A stretch of DNA of 7,931 bases from an uncultured Ruminococcus sp. (GCA_905234305.1 CAJOHT010000037.1:8193-16123), one strand, 5' to 3'. Positions 1 through 7,346 are shown, counted from the first letter of the stretch. The notes: a model not told the origin generated them from the letters alone. A program made the numbers and translations.

Positions 1-202
1 CCGTAGTAGATTCTTCAAACTGAGTACGGGACGCGTAAACCTGCTGGGAATTCTCTTGTCTTTCAGGGTCAGCCATAAACCAGCCCGCAAAGGTGTAGCC
101 GTCGCGTACGGGATGAGGCAGGAAGTCGAGAGTCAGCTTTTCGTTAACCTCTTCCTTATCTACGGGAGTATATCCCGCGCCTGCGTCGAAAGTAACGATA
201 AT
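1..202 (-). repeat. Third Flg_new repeat, cut by the window edge
   Basis: This is a third Flg_new copy, in frame with copy 2 at an offset of 1521 bases (507 codons). By hand alignment, positions 31-140 differ from 1552-1661 at 6 of 110 bases, with exact runs of 35 nt (33-67) and 50 nt (84-133). It follows the acidic Thr/Pro linker rather than a jelly-roll. Whether another jelly-roll follows cannot be seen. Confidence 0.85.
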
Positions 203-3200
203 TTTATCGCCCGCGGGTTCGGTATCAGGCTCGGGTTCGGTAGTTTCTGTTTCCTGGGTATCGTCGGTAGAAGGAGTCTGCGCTTTACCGATTACAACGT
301 GTCCTGGTCTTGAACCGTCGCCGTTTAGTACAGTAGTATCGCCGTTAGCGAAGTTGCTGTCAGCAGGCTCGACTACCTCGCAGTCAGTTAGAGTTATTCC
401 GCCCTCAAATCCTTCAACTCCGCTATACTTATTACTTCTGCTATCAGAAACAACGTTGGAATTAATTATTACTAATTCGTCTTTATATTTAGTATCATAG
501 CGCGAAAAACCTATGATACCTGCTTTGCCTTCAACGTTCATCGTCATATTATCGATAGTCAAAGTCGCGTTCTCATCGGATGCGTAGTCTCCTCTATTTC
601 GGAATGACGTATTAAGGACAACTCCGTTACATACGCGTGAATTAACGTTAAGAGTTCCTTCTCCCTTAATCGTAGTATTTCTATGGAAGCATAAGCAAGC
701 AGCTTCCTTAAACGTATTCGAAATATTAACATCCTTAGTAACGTCTACGGTTAAATTCTTAATATCACTTAATACAACGCAGTAATTACTCGCCTCGTAA
801 TCGCCCTTAAGATAGAGGGTATTAGTATCGGAATCGTAGGTAAATAAGCCGTTACCGAGTACGTCGTCTTTATTAATATCGTTAACCTGAACGCCGTCGA
901 TCCAGAGTCTGTAACCCTGAACTTCGCCGTAAACCTCCATCATATCGATAAGAAGCTCGCCCTGCTTATGGAAATTAGCGGGATCGATAACGTTATCTCC
1001 GTTATTATGACGGATAGCGAAGTAAACCTGCTGACCCGCGAAATCGCCCGGGATATTAGCGGTGATTCTCATATAATTTTGGAAGTCGGTTTGATTCGAA
1101 ACCTCTTCGGATTTAAGTAAGGTCATCGTATCGAAATCGGGAGCCGTACCCGCGTAGATTTCAATACCCTCGGGAGACCAGGATACTTCGCTCTTAGCGA
1201 AGAGAGCTACGGTATTGCTGCCTGCAGAAAGCTGTACCGCTGGAGAAATCGCGATATCGTCCGCGTTAAGAACCTGTTTTTCGACGTGAGTTTCACGGTC
1301 GACATCCTTAGAGGTATAAGAGCCTATTACGCTTCTTCCTTCGGGGATGCTTCTGCCGCCTCTAACATCGAGGTTGCCGTTATAAGTATCGGAAACTTCC
1401 TGAACCCAGCCGTCGCCGTCGCCGTCGTTATCGACGAAGGTCCAGCCTTCCGAAGCGAGGTCGCCCTCGAAATCGAAGCTCTTAATAATCGGTTTTTCGA
1501 GTTCAATCCAATGAGCGTAAACCGTAGTCGACTCCTCGAAATATGTTTCGGAAGCGTAAACCTGCTGGGAATTCTCTTGTCTTTCAGGATCAGCCGTAAA
1601 CCAACCCGCAAAGGTGTAGCCGTCGCGTACGGGATGAGGCAGGAAGTCGAGAGTAAACTTTTCGTTAACTTCTTCTTCCTCAACGGGAGAATAACCCTTG
1701 CCCGCGTCGAAGGTAACTTTTATTATTTCCTTTTCGGAGCCGTAAACTTCCATCATATCGATAAACAGCTTGCCTAAGGATTCGTTTCCGTCTTCCTTAT
1801 AATGCTCGATAGCGATATAGATAGTTTTACCCGCGTAAGCGTTAAGGTCTACTACGAAATTAATGTAGTTATCGGAATAATCTGCTCCGGGGACATATTC
1901 CTGCTCGGTAGAGATACTATCCCGAACGCAGGTCATTTCGTCTGTATTATCGGATTCTCCCGCCCAGATACGGAAGTTTTCGTTGGGGAAATCGCGTTCG
2001 CCGCATTTAGCGTAAAGCGAAAGATACGCGCGTCCTGTCGGGAGAGTGATTGCGGGAGAAACCGCGAAATCGTCAACATCAAACGAATTTTCAATATAGT
2101 CGCCCGTAGCGGGATCATCTCCGAATTCGCCCGATTTTGAGCTGAGAACTGACGCACCCTGAGGAATGTCGATACCGTTAATGTCGGGGTCCTCGTTATA
2201 AGTTGAGGCTTCTTCTTTATACCAGCCGTTGCCGTCGCCGTCTTTATCGACGAAGGTCCAGCCTTCGGCTTCGAGGTCGCCCTCGAAATCGAAACTTTTA
2301 ACTAATGGATCGTAAAGCGGTTCCCAATGAGCGTAAACTGTAAACCGCTCCTCAAAGGTCGTACTGGAAGCGTAAATCTGCTCGGAATTGCCCTCGTCTC
2401 TGTACCAGCCCGCGAAGGAATAGCCCTCGCGCTCAGGGGTAGGAAGATAATCGAGAGTATGCTTTGCTTCGTTAGTAAACATCTCTTTTTCAACTACAGT
2501 ACCGCCGTTTGCGTCGAAGAAAACCCTACCAACGTCATAGATACTTACGAAGTTAATGTTATTAGCATTAGCGTAAGTCTCTGCCGCCGAATTGGGCTCG
2601 CCGTAAATAATAAAACCCTCAACAGGTACGTCGTCTTCGCCGTTCCAGTTATACCCTACAACTTTATCTTCAATATTGGTAACTGTAGCAGGGATATAAA
2701 GCGACTTAAGATTAGTATTATTAAATGTATCTTTTCTTATTTTTTCTACGCCCGAACCGATTTTTACATATTTTAAGGCTGTGTATCCAAAAACCTGAGG
2801 TCCTAATGTGGTAACATTGTCGGAAAGCTCTATGCTTTCGAGAGAAACACAATCTAAAAATGCATAGGAACCGATCAACGTTACGTTGTCGGGAATATCT
2901 ATAGCTTTCAGCGAAACGCAGTTGTTAAAAGCATACATATTGATATCCGTTATCGTATCGGGAAGCGATACATCCGTAAGCTTTTTAAACCCTTGGAAAG
3001 CGCTTGTACCGATTACGGTAACACCGTATTCAACAACAACCTTAGTTGCTTCATCTTTGTAATATGTGCGATAATCGGGGTCTGCCTCCCCCATCGCGCC
3101 GTTGCCGCTGATGGTGAGAGTTTTTGTTGCCGCGTCATAGTCCCACGTACAGTCGCCCGTAGTACCGCTGGTAGGTTTTTCGTTAGCAAACGCTGTTACC

Positions 3201-3277
3201 GAGAAAACCGACGCTAGCATCAAAACCGATAGAACTACACTTAATAAGCGTAGAGCTGATTTTCTTTTTAACATCAT
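1..3277 (-). CDS. Secreted multidomain repeat protein: BspA-like LRR, Flg_new repeats, jelly-roll domains (C-terminus beyond window)
   Basis: This is an open frame of at least 1092 codons with no stop, running off the left edge. Residues 1-31 form a signal peptide (MLKRKS, hydrophobic core, cleavage after TAFA). Residues 36-63 match the lead-in typical of clostridial BspA-like proteins (WDYDAATKTLTISGNGAM). About 80-204 are LRR_5-type leucine-rich repeats (AFxxCxSLxxIxIPDxVTxIG), closed by a cap near SAAETYA. Flg_new repeats lie at 252-318, 518-590 and 1026 to the edge (FDA...GYTFAGW...VYAHW). Two choice-of-anchor J / cleaved-adhesin-like jelly-rolls at 327-513 and 599-784 begin FDFEGDL and carry an Asp-rich DxDGDG loop, possibly calcium-binding. 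Residues 785-997 are beta-rich and probably a beta-helix. Residues 998-1025 are a Thr/Glu/Pro linker. Two ATGs are adjacent (3277 and 3274); the second sits 7 nt from AAGGAGG, the first 4 nt, and both give the same mature protein. An adhesion or glycan-binding role is inferred. The anchor, if any, is outside the window. Confidence 0.9.
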   Translation of the reverse strand, partial: MMLKRKSALRLLSVVLSVLMLASVFSVTAFANEKPTSGTTGDCTWDYDAATKTLTISGNGAMGEADPDYRTYYKDEATKVVVEYGVTVIGTSAFQGFKKLTDVSLPDTITDINMYAFNNCVSLKAIDIPDNVTLIGSYAFLDCVSLESIELSDNVTTLGPQVFGYTALKYVKIGSGVEKIRKDTFNNTNLKSLYIPATVTNIEDKVVGYNWNGEDDVPVEGFIIYGEPNSAAETYANANNINFVSIYDVGRVFFDANGGTVVEKEMFTNEAKHTLDYLPTPEREGYSFAGWYRDEGNSEQIYASSTTFEERFTVYAHWEPLYDPLVKSFDFEGDLEAEGWTFVDKDGDGNGWYKEEASTYNEDPDINGIDIPQGASVLSSKSGEFGDDPATGDYIENSFDVDDFAVSPAITLPTGRAYLSLYAKCGERDFPNENFRIWAGESDNTDEMTCVRDSISTEQEYVPGADYSDNYINFVVDLNAYAGKTIYIAIEHYKEDGNESLGKLFIDMMEVYGSEKEIIKVTFDAGKGYSPVEEEEVNEKFTLDFLPHPVRDGYTFAGWFTADPERQENSQQVYASETYFEESTTVYAHWIELEKPIIKSFDFEGDLASEGWTFVDNDGDGDGWVQEVSDTYNGNLDVRGGRSIPEGRSVIGSYTSKDVDRETHVEKQVLNADDIAISPAVQLSAGSNTVALFAKSEVSWSPEGIEIYAGTAPDFDTMTLLKSEEVSNQTDFQNYMRITANIPGDFAGQQVYFAIRHNNGDNVIDPANFHKQGELLIDMMEVYGEVQGYRLWIDGVQVNDINKDDVLGNGLFTYDSDTNTLYLKGDYEASNYCVVLSDIKNLTVDVTKDVNISNTFKEAACLCFHRNTTIKGEGTLNVNSRVCNGVVLNTSFRNRGDYASDENATLTIDNMTMNVEGKAGIIGFSRYDTKYKDELVIINSNVVSDSRSNKYSGVEGFEGGITLTDCEVVEPADSNFANGDTTVLNGDGSRPGHVVIGKAQTPSTDDTQETETTEPEPDTEPAGDKIIVTFDAGAGYTPVDKEEVNEKLTLDFLPHPVRDGYTFAGWFMADPERQENSQQVYASRTQFEESTT
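926..1726 (-). repeat. Intragenic module copy B: Flg_new repeat plus jelly-roll domain
   Basis: This is the second copy of the module: Flg_new repeat (about 1508-1726) plus jelly-roll (about 926-1483). The jelly-roll opens with FDFEGDL, the EGWTFVD motif and a DNDGDGDG loop encoded by a short GCC-GTC run, and closes with IDMMEVYG like copy A. Between these ends the two jelly-rolls are diverged in sequence, so they probably have the same fold but not necessarily the same ligand. The Flg_new part is nearly the same DNA as the truncated third copy at the left edge. Confidence 0.8.
1739..2524 (-). repeat. Intragenic module copy A: Flg_new repeat plus jelly-roll domain
   Basis: This is the first copy of a two-domain module inside the surface protein gene: Flg_new repeat (about 2324-2524) followed by a jelly-roll (about 1739-2299). 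Its landmark tryptophans at 2324-2326 and 2258-2260 both have counterparts exactly 816 bases (272 codons) further on, at 1508-1510 and 1442-1444. The Flg_new part is a few residues shorter than in the other copies and is clearly more diverged in DNA. The jelly-roll ends with the same IDMMEVYG motif as copy B. Confidence 0.8.
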
Positions 3278-3281
3278 AACT

Positions 3282-3288
3282 CCTCCTT
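3282..3288 (-). promoter_or_regulatory. Ribosome binding site of the surface protein gene
   Basis: The minus strand reads AAGGAGG, a near-complete anti-16S match. It stands 4 nt before the first ATG and 7 nt before the second, so translation probably starts mainly at the second ATG (3274). Confidence 0.85.
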
Positions 3289-3308
3289 ATGATTAAATAT
3301 ACATATTA

Positions 3309-3337
3309 ATAATAACATATCTTTTACATTTTTGCAC
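3309..3337 (-). promoter_or_regulatory. Predicted SigA-type promoter with extended -10
   Basis: The minus strand reads TGTTATTAT at 3317-3309: an extended -10 TG, one base, then TATTAT (5 of 6 matches to TATAAT). A 17-base spacer upstream leads to a weak -35, GTGCAA (3332-3337). Transcription would begin near 3302, giving a 5' leader of roughly 25 nt that includes the strong ribosome binding site. The whole gap is AT-rich, so chance matches are likely. The call rests mainly on position and the extended -10. Confidence 0.45.
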
Positions 3338-3358
3338 TATATTTCACTAAAATATTTT

Positions 3359-3376
3359 AAAAATTCTTCAATTTTT
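3359..3376 (-). terminator. Weak AT-only stem-loop after the lipoprotein gene
   Basis: The minus strand has AAAAATT, loop GAAG, then AATTTTT: a perfect 7-bp stem that overlaps the lipoprotein stop codon. It is all A-T and is followed by A-rich rather than purely T-rich sequence, so it is a poor intrinsic terminator. It is listed as the only candidate transcript end between this gene and the surface protein gene. Confidence 0.2.
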
Positions 3377-4079
3377 ATTGATTTTCAAACCAATAATCCT
3401 TATAATCCTGTAAATTCCAGTCGTCCTCTATATTTTTAGCCGCGGGCATAGTGCGGAAAAGTATAGTCGCCTTTCCGTTTTCTGTAATTTCCTTATCGTA
3501 AAGATAGATATTGTCCTCGTACCAGAAGCAATGCTCGTCGCTCGTAATAGTATCTACAAAAAGATTTGAGAAGAAATTAACGTCGCTCGCGGAATATCCT
3601 CCCGAAACTGCCGCCATAATCCCGCATACCGTCATAACCTTATTCTTCATATTTTTCCGCGTGTTAAATTTATCGACAGTAATGCCGCAGCCGATGTTTA
3701 CGAGCTTGCGGCTTTCATCCTCTTCGGTAGCGGTAAGGATTATTTCTCCGCTGTCGAGATAATAATAGTTATAGAGCTTGCCGTTCGAGCGTTTTTCGTC
3801 GGATTTTTTCTTCCATTTTTTATACGGATAATCTTCGACATCTCCCCCCAGCTTAACATACATTGTATTAAATGCGGTTGTGTATTTATCGAGCGTAAAA
3901 TTATAGGTCATTCCCGTTTCATTATCATTTTCTGCAAAATTATTTTTCTGCCTTTTCGGGTAATTCGCCTCGTCCTCGGTAGCGCCCTTTGGCAATTTTT
4001 TCGCCTCGTTATCATTTCCGCAGGAAACCGCTCCGAAAACAAGTAATAATATAAGTATAATCGCTGTTATTTTTTTCAT
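3375..4079 (-). CDS. Putative lipoprotein of unknown function
   Basis: I do not recognise this family. The chosen start gives 234 residues: MKK, a hydrophobic stretch, and a lipobox ending AVSC with the probable lipidated cysteine at position 20. This predicts signal peptidase II processing and anchoring to the outer face of the membrane. After it comes a polar, charged linker (about residues 21-55), then a mixed region rich in Lys, Tyr, Asn and Asp with three further cysteines (GCG, VCG, HCFW) and no further membrane segment. The start at 4079 forms an ATGA overlap with the maf stop and has AAGGA 9 nt upstream. The ATG at 4088, three codons earlier, directly abuts that AAGGA and is less likely. 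Coupling to maf indicates co-transcription, but no shared function can be inferred. The protein is secreted-side while Maf is cytosolic. Confidence 0.75.
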   Translation of the reverse strand: MKKITAIILILLLVFGAVSCGNDNEAKKLPKGATEDEANYPKRQKNNFAENDNETGMTYNFTLDKYTTAFNTMYVKLGGDVEDYPYKKWKKKSDEKRSNGKLYNYYYLDSGEIILTATEEDESRKLVNIGCGITVDKFNTRKNMKNKVMTVCGIMAAVSGGYSASDVNFFSNLFVDTITSDEHCFWYEDNIYLYDKEITENGKATILFRTMPAAKNIEDDWNLQDYKDYWFENQ

Positions 4080-4633
4080 ATTCCCCATTCCTTCAATCTT
4101 CTGTTTAATCTCGCGACGGGAAGTCCGACTACGTTGTTATAATCGCCGTTTATCTTCTCGACGAAAAGTCCTGCCGCGCCCTGGATTCCGTAGGCACCCG
4201 CCTTATCTTTCCATTCGTCAGTTTTTAAATATGTTTCTATCTCGTTTTCACTCAGCTTAAAAAAGACTACCTCGGTTTCTTCGCTGAAGGAAAGCGATTT
4301 TTCGCCAATATAAAGGCTTACTCCCGTAATTACCTTATGGGTTTTTCCGCTTAAAAGCTCTAACATTTTTTTCGCGTCATTATAATCCGCGGGTTTTCCG
4401 AGTATCAAATCGTCAAGAACTACCGTAGTATCGCTTCCTATAATGAGCGAGTCGGGATATTTTTCGCTTATAAATTTTGCTTTTTTCTCCGCTAAGAACT
4501 GTGCCGCGTCCTCAGCGATTATATTTTTATCTATACTCTCGTCGACGTCGGCAGGGATAATCTCAAACTCTTTAAAAATGTTTTTTAATAATTCCTGTCT
4601 TCTCGGCGAAGCGGAAGCTAAAATTACTTTCAT
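4076..4633 (-). CDS. maf: Maf family nucleoside triphosphate pyrophosphatase
   Basis: This cytosolic Maf/YhdE-type enzyme hydrolyses nucleoside triphosphates (dTTP, UTP and some modified nucleotides in characterised relatives) to the monophosphate and pyrophosphate. It is a house-cleaning activity also linked to division arrest in Bacillus. The 185-residue length is normal for the family. Visible motifs are LASASPRRQELL at 5-16 (nucleotide/phosphate-binding loop), VDES at 30-33, SDTTV at 67-71 with catalytic-base candidate Asp68, GKP at 79-81, and DKAGAYGIQG around 142-151, which fits the YhdE (dTTP/UTP) branch better than the YceF branch. The start has AGAGG 7 nt upstream. It lies 57 nt after gyrA, behind a stem-loop that may limit read-through, and its stop overlaps the next gene's start as ATGA. 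Confidence 0.93.
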   Translation of the reverse strand: MKVILASASPRRQELLKNIFKEFEIIPADVDESIDKNIIAEDAAQFLAEKKAKFISEKYPDSLIIGSDTTVVLDDLILGKPADYNDAKKMLELLSGKTHKVITGVSLYIGEKSLSFSEETEVVFFKLSENEIETYLKTDEWKDKAGAYGIQGAAGLFVEKINGDYNNVVGLPVARLNRRLKEWGI

Positions 4634-4646
4634 ATTTTTACCTCTT

Positions 4647-4680
4647 ATAAAAGATAAGCAGGATTTTACTCCCGCTTACC
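4647..4680 (-). terminator. Stem-loop with U-run between gyrA and maf
   Basis: On the minus strand GGTAAGCGGGA (4680-4670) pairs with TCCTGCTTATC (4663-4653), an 11-bp stem including two G-U pairs, around a 6-base loop. TTTTAT follows immediately. This has the form of a Rho-independent terminator for gyrA, though the U-run is short and interrupted. The run ends only two bases before the maf ribosome binding site, so the structure could also attenuate maf or modulate its translation. Confidence 0.6.
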
Positions 4681-4690
4681 GTTTAGTTTA

Positions 4691-7210
4691 TTATTCTTCT
4701 GTTTCTTCTGTATCTGTTTCCGCCTCGGGTTCGGAATTATCGGCGGGTTTCTCCGTTTCTTCCTCATCATCATGAGGCAGATGAGCGAATGAAACTACCC
4801 TGTTATCGCCCGTTATTCTCATAAGCGTAACACCCTTGCTCGGACGCGCGCAAATTCGTACATCCTTAGCGTTAATGCGGATAACTACGCCTTCCTCGCT
4901 TATCAGGATGATATCGTCGTCGGGATTTATTACACTGATTCCCGCGACTTTTCCGTATTTCTCAACATGGTAATTGCGGAGTCCCTTACCGCCTCTGGAC
5001 TGGATTCGGTAATTATCGGGATTGCTTAAGCGGCCGTAGCCTGTTTCGGATACGGTAAGTACGAGCGCGTCCTTATCGATAACACTCATTCCGACGATAG
5101 TATCACCAGTCTGGAGATTCATAGCCTTAACTCCACGCGCCTGACGTCCCATAGGACGTACATCGGTTTCCTTAAAGCGGATAGACATACCGTTATGGGT
5201 AGCGATAATAATTTCGTCATCGCCCGTAGTCATTCTTACCCACGCGAGTTCGTCCCCCTCGTTTAAATCGAGAGCGATAAGACCGCCCTTACGCGCGGTA
5301 TTATAGGCGTTAAGCGCGATACGCTTAATTATGCCGTTTTTCGTAACCATAACGAGGTACTTATCTTCCTCAAATTCCTTAACGGGAATCATCGAGGTAA
5401 CTTTTTCGTCAGTAGCAATCGGGAGGATGTTCGCGATATTCATACCCTTGCTCTGGCGGGTACCCTCGGGAATAGTGTAGCACTTAATGCGGTATACCCT
5501 GCCTTTATCGGTAAAGAATAGAATATAATTATGGGTATTGCAGATAAACATCTCTGTCGCGACGTCTTCTTCGCGGGTAGACATACCCTTGACTCCCCTG
5601 CCGCCTCGGTGCTGGATCGTGTATTCATCCTCGGCGATACGCTTAACATAACCGAAGCGTGTAAGCGTAACAACGCAGTCTTCCTCGGGGATAAGATCCT
5701 CGATATCGACCTCGCCGCTGATATGGCAAATCTCCGTACGGCGCGGGTCAGCGTATTTATTCCTGAGAGCGATAGCTTCTTCCTTAACCTTTTCGAGAAG
5801 CAGATGGTGGCTGCCGAGAAGCTCGGTATATTCCTTGATTTTAGCGAGCAACGCGGCGATTTCGTCCTCGATTTTGCCGCGTTCCATATTAGTGAGCTGG
5901 CCTAAACGCATCTGAACTATCGCCTGAGCCTGAGCTTCATCGAGTTCGAAGCGCTCCATTAAGTTTGCTTTAGCGGTAGAGGTATCCTTGCTCGCGCGGA
6001 TGATTTTAATAACCTCGTCGATATTATCTATCGCGATTTTTAAACCCTCTAAAATATGACAGCGTTCCTGCGCCTTTTTAAGGTCAAACTGAGTACGGCG
6101 GGTAATAATCTCAACCTGGAAATCGATATAATGCTCAAGGCATTCCTTAAGAGTAAGAATCTTAGGCTCGCCGTTTACTATAGCGAGGATTATCGCGCCG
6201 AAAGTAGTTTGCAGCTGGGTATACGAGAAAAGCTGATTAAGTACAATCTGAGGTGAAGCGTCACGGCGGATATCGATTTCGATATGCATACCGTTACGGT
6301 CGGAATGGTCTTCGATATTTGTAATACCCTCGAGCTTTTTATCCTTAACCAAATCAGCGATATGCTCGATAAGGCGCGCCTTGTTGACGCCGTAAGGAAG
6401 CTCGTTAACGATAATCTTAAAACGGTTATTCTTAGCCTCGACGATTTCGGTTTTAGCGCGGACAATTATTTTTCCGCGGCCTGTAGCGTAAGCGGCTCTT
6501 ATTCCGCTTCTGCCCATAATTATACCGCCTGTCGGGAAATCGGGACCGGGGATACATTCCATAATCTCGGCAATCTCAGCGTCGGGATTATTTATAAGAA
6601 GCTCGATAGCGTCTATAACCTCGCCCATATTATGAGGAGGAATATTAGTCGCCATACCTACGGCGATACCGCTGGAACCGTTTACCAGAAGATTCGGGAA
6701 ACGGCTCGGAAGAACGGTAGGCTCTTCAAGGCGGTCGTCATAGTTCGGTACGAAGTCAACCGTCTTTTTCTCAATATCTGTAAGCATCTCGGTAGAAATC
6801 TTACTCATTCTCGCTTCGGTATATCTGTACGCCGCGGGCGGGTCGCCGTCAACGGAACCGAAGTTACCGTGGCCGTCTACGAGCATATATCTCATCGAGA
6901 AATCCTGAGCCAGACGTACCAGCGCGTCATAAACCGACGCGTCACCGTGGGGATGATACGCGCCCAGTACCGCACCGACGGTATCGGCGCATTTATGGTA
7001 GGGTTTATTCGGCTCAAGACCTCTTTCGTACATTGTATAGAGAATTCTTCTATGTACGGGCTTTAATCCGTCGCGCACATCAGGAAGCGCTCGGCTTACG
7101 ATTACCGACATTGAGTAGTCCAGGAAGGACTGTTTCATTTCTTTCTCAACATCTACGTCTATTATTTTACCGCTAATCTCTTTTATCTCATTTTCGTTAT
7201 TCAAAATCAT
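4691..7210 (-). CDS. gyrA: DNA gyrase subunit A
   Basis: This is the breakage-reunion subunit of type II topoisomerase; with GyrB it introduces negative supercoils using ATP. It is complete at 839 residues. The N-terminal winged-helix region has [18 protein letters not shown] (40-57), [10 protein letters not shown] (86-95) and [10 protein letters not shown] (126-135), with catalytic Tyr130 and the preceding Arg129. The long central part forms the tower and coiled-coil. The C-terminal pinwheel begins with the GyrA box QHRGGRG (533-539), which marks gyrase rather than topoisomerase IV, followed by five more degenerate blade motifs including QSRGGKG (737-743). The last about 28 residues are a Glu/Asp-rich tail. 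The residue aligned with E. coli Ser83 is Ala91, while Asp95 (E. coli Asp87) is kept. The ATG start is only 3 nt from GAGG; a TTG two codons in (7202-7204) is 9 nt away and could be the true start. Confidence 0.98.
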   Translation of the reverse strand: MILNNENEIKEISGKIIDVDVEKEMKQSFLDYSMSVIVSRALPDVRDGLKPVHRRILYTMYERGLEPNKPYHKCADTVGAVLGAYHPHGDASVYDALVRLAQDFSMRYMLVDGHGNFGSVDGDPPAAYRYTEARMSKISTEMLTDIEKKTVDFVPNYDDRLEEPTVLPSRFPNLLVNGSSGIAVGMATNIPPHNMGEVIDAIELLINNPDAEIAEIMECIPGPDFPTGGIIMGRSGIRAAYATGRGKIIVRAKTEIVEAKNNRFKIIVNELPYGVNKARLIEHIADLVKDKKLEGITNIEDHSDRNGMHIEIDIRRDASPQIVLNQLFSYTQLQTTFGAIILAIVNGEPKILTLKECLEHYIDFQVEIITRRTQFDLKKAQERCHILEGLKIAIDNIDEVIKIIRASKDTSTAKANLMERFELDEAQAQAIVQMRLGQLTNMERGKIEDEIAALLAKIKEYTELLGSHHLLLEKVKEEAIALRNKYADPRRTEICHISGEVDIEDLIPEEDCVVTLTRFGYVKRIAEDEYTIQHRGGRGVKGMSTREEDVATEMFICNTHNYILFFTDKGRVYRIKCYTIPEGTRQSKGMNIANILPIATDEKVTSMIPVKEFEEDKYLVMVTKNGIIKRIALNAYNTARKGGLIALDLNEGDELAWVRMTTGDDEIIIATHNGMSIRFKETDVRPMGRQARGVKAMNLQTGDTIVGMSVIDKDALVLTVSETGYGRLSNPDNYRIQSRGGKGLRNYHVEKYGKVAGISVINPDDDIILISEEGVVIRINAKDVRICARPSKGVTLMRITGDNRVVSFAHLPHDDEEETEKPADNSEPEAETDTEETEE

Positions 7211-7217
7211 TCACCTC
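7211..7217 (-). promoter_or_regulatory. gyrA ribosome binding site abutting the ATG
   Basis: The minus strand reads GAGGTGA directly followed by ATG. This is a 7-base match to the 16S tail but poorly spaced for that ATG. It is well spaced for the in-frame TTG at 7204-7202, which would give a protein two residues shorter. Confidence 0.6.
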
Positions 7218-7228
7218 ATATTTTACGT

Positions 7229-7247
7229 GTCCGCGTCGAGCGTGGAC
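7229..7247 (-). promoter_or_regulatory. GC-rich imperfect hairpin in the gyrA leader
   Basis: The minus strand reads GTCCACG, loop CTCGA, CGCGGAC: six pairs and one A-C mismatch. It is a GC-rich island in an otherwise AT-rich 144-base gap, about 20 nt upstream of the gyrA start. It has no U-run and does not look like a terminator. A role in gyrA mRNA stability or translation, or as a protein-binding site, is possible but unproven. Confidence 0.35.
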
Positions 7248-7277
7248 GTTCCTATCAAAAATACATATTCCCCGTAT

Positions 7278-7283
7278 ATCATA
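7278..7283 (-). promoter_or_regulatory. Tentative -10 element for gyrA
   Basis: The minus strand reads TATGAT (5 of 6 to TATAAT) inside an AT-rich stretch between the thioesterase gene and gyrA. At 17 bases upstream there is only ATATCC, a poor -35. Its location would give a leader of roughly 60 nt carrying the GC-rich hairpin. The 144-base gap suggests gyrA has its own promoter, but this is a weak candidate. Confidence 0.22.
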
Positions 7284-7346
7284 ATTTTTTATGAAATTTT
7301 GGATATGGAGGAAATATTCTGCGTTCGACCGTTAACTTGTTTTTTT

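Noticed and set aside
1327..1683. Short minus-strand open frames inside the surface protein (also 1933-2157 and 2302-2493)
   Set aside because: They are out of frame with the 1092-codon gene and have no supported start signal or domain.
1..1726. Direct repeats as an insertion sequence or CRISPR-like array
   Set aside because: The repeats are in frame, code for Flg_new domains and have coding spacers of domain size. There are no terminal inverted repeats or transposase.
1286..1777. Plus-strand open frames opposite the surface protein gene (also 56-313, 1802-2140, 2327-2776 and 2993-3217)
   Set aside because: Their translations are mirror products of the minus-strand repeats. The minus-strand frame is continuous with clear domains and a signal peptide.
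6284..7066. 260-codon open frame on the plus strand opposite gyrA
   Set aside because: It lies wholly antisense to a conserved gyrA region, lacks recognisable domains and is explained by the codon usage of gyrA.
7280..7293. Inverted repeat cataa-tttt-ttatg as an operator
   Set aside because: Five-base A-T arms are expected by chance in this AT-rich gap, and nothing else supports a regulator site.
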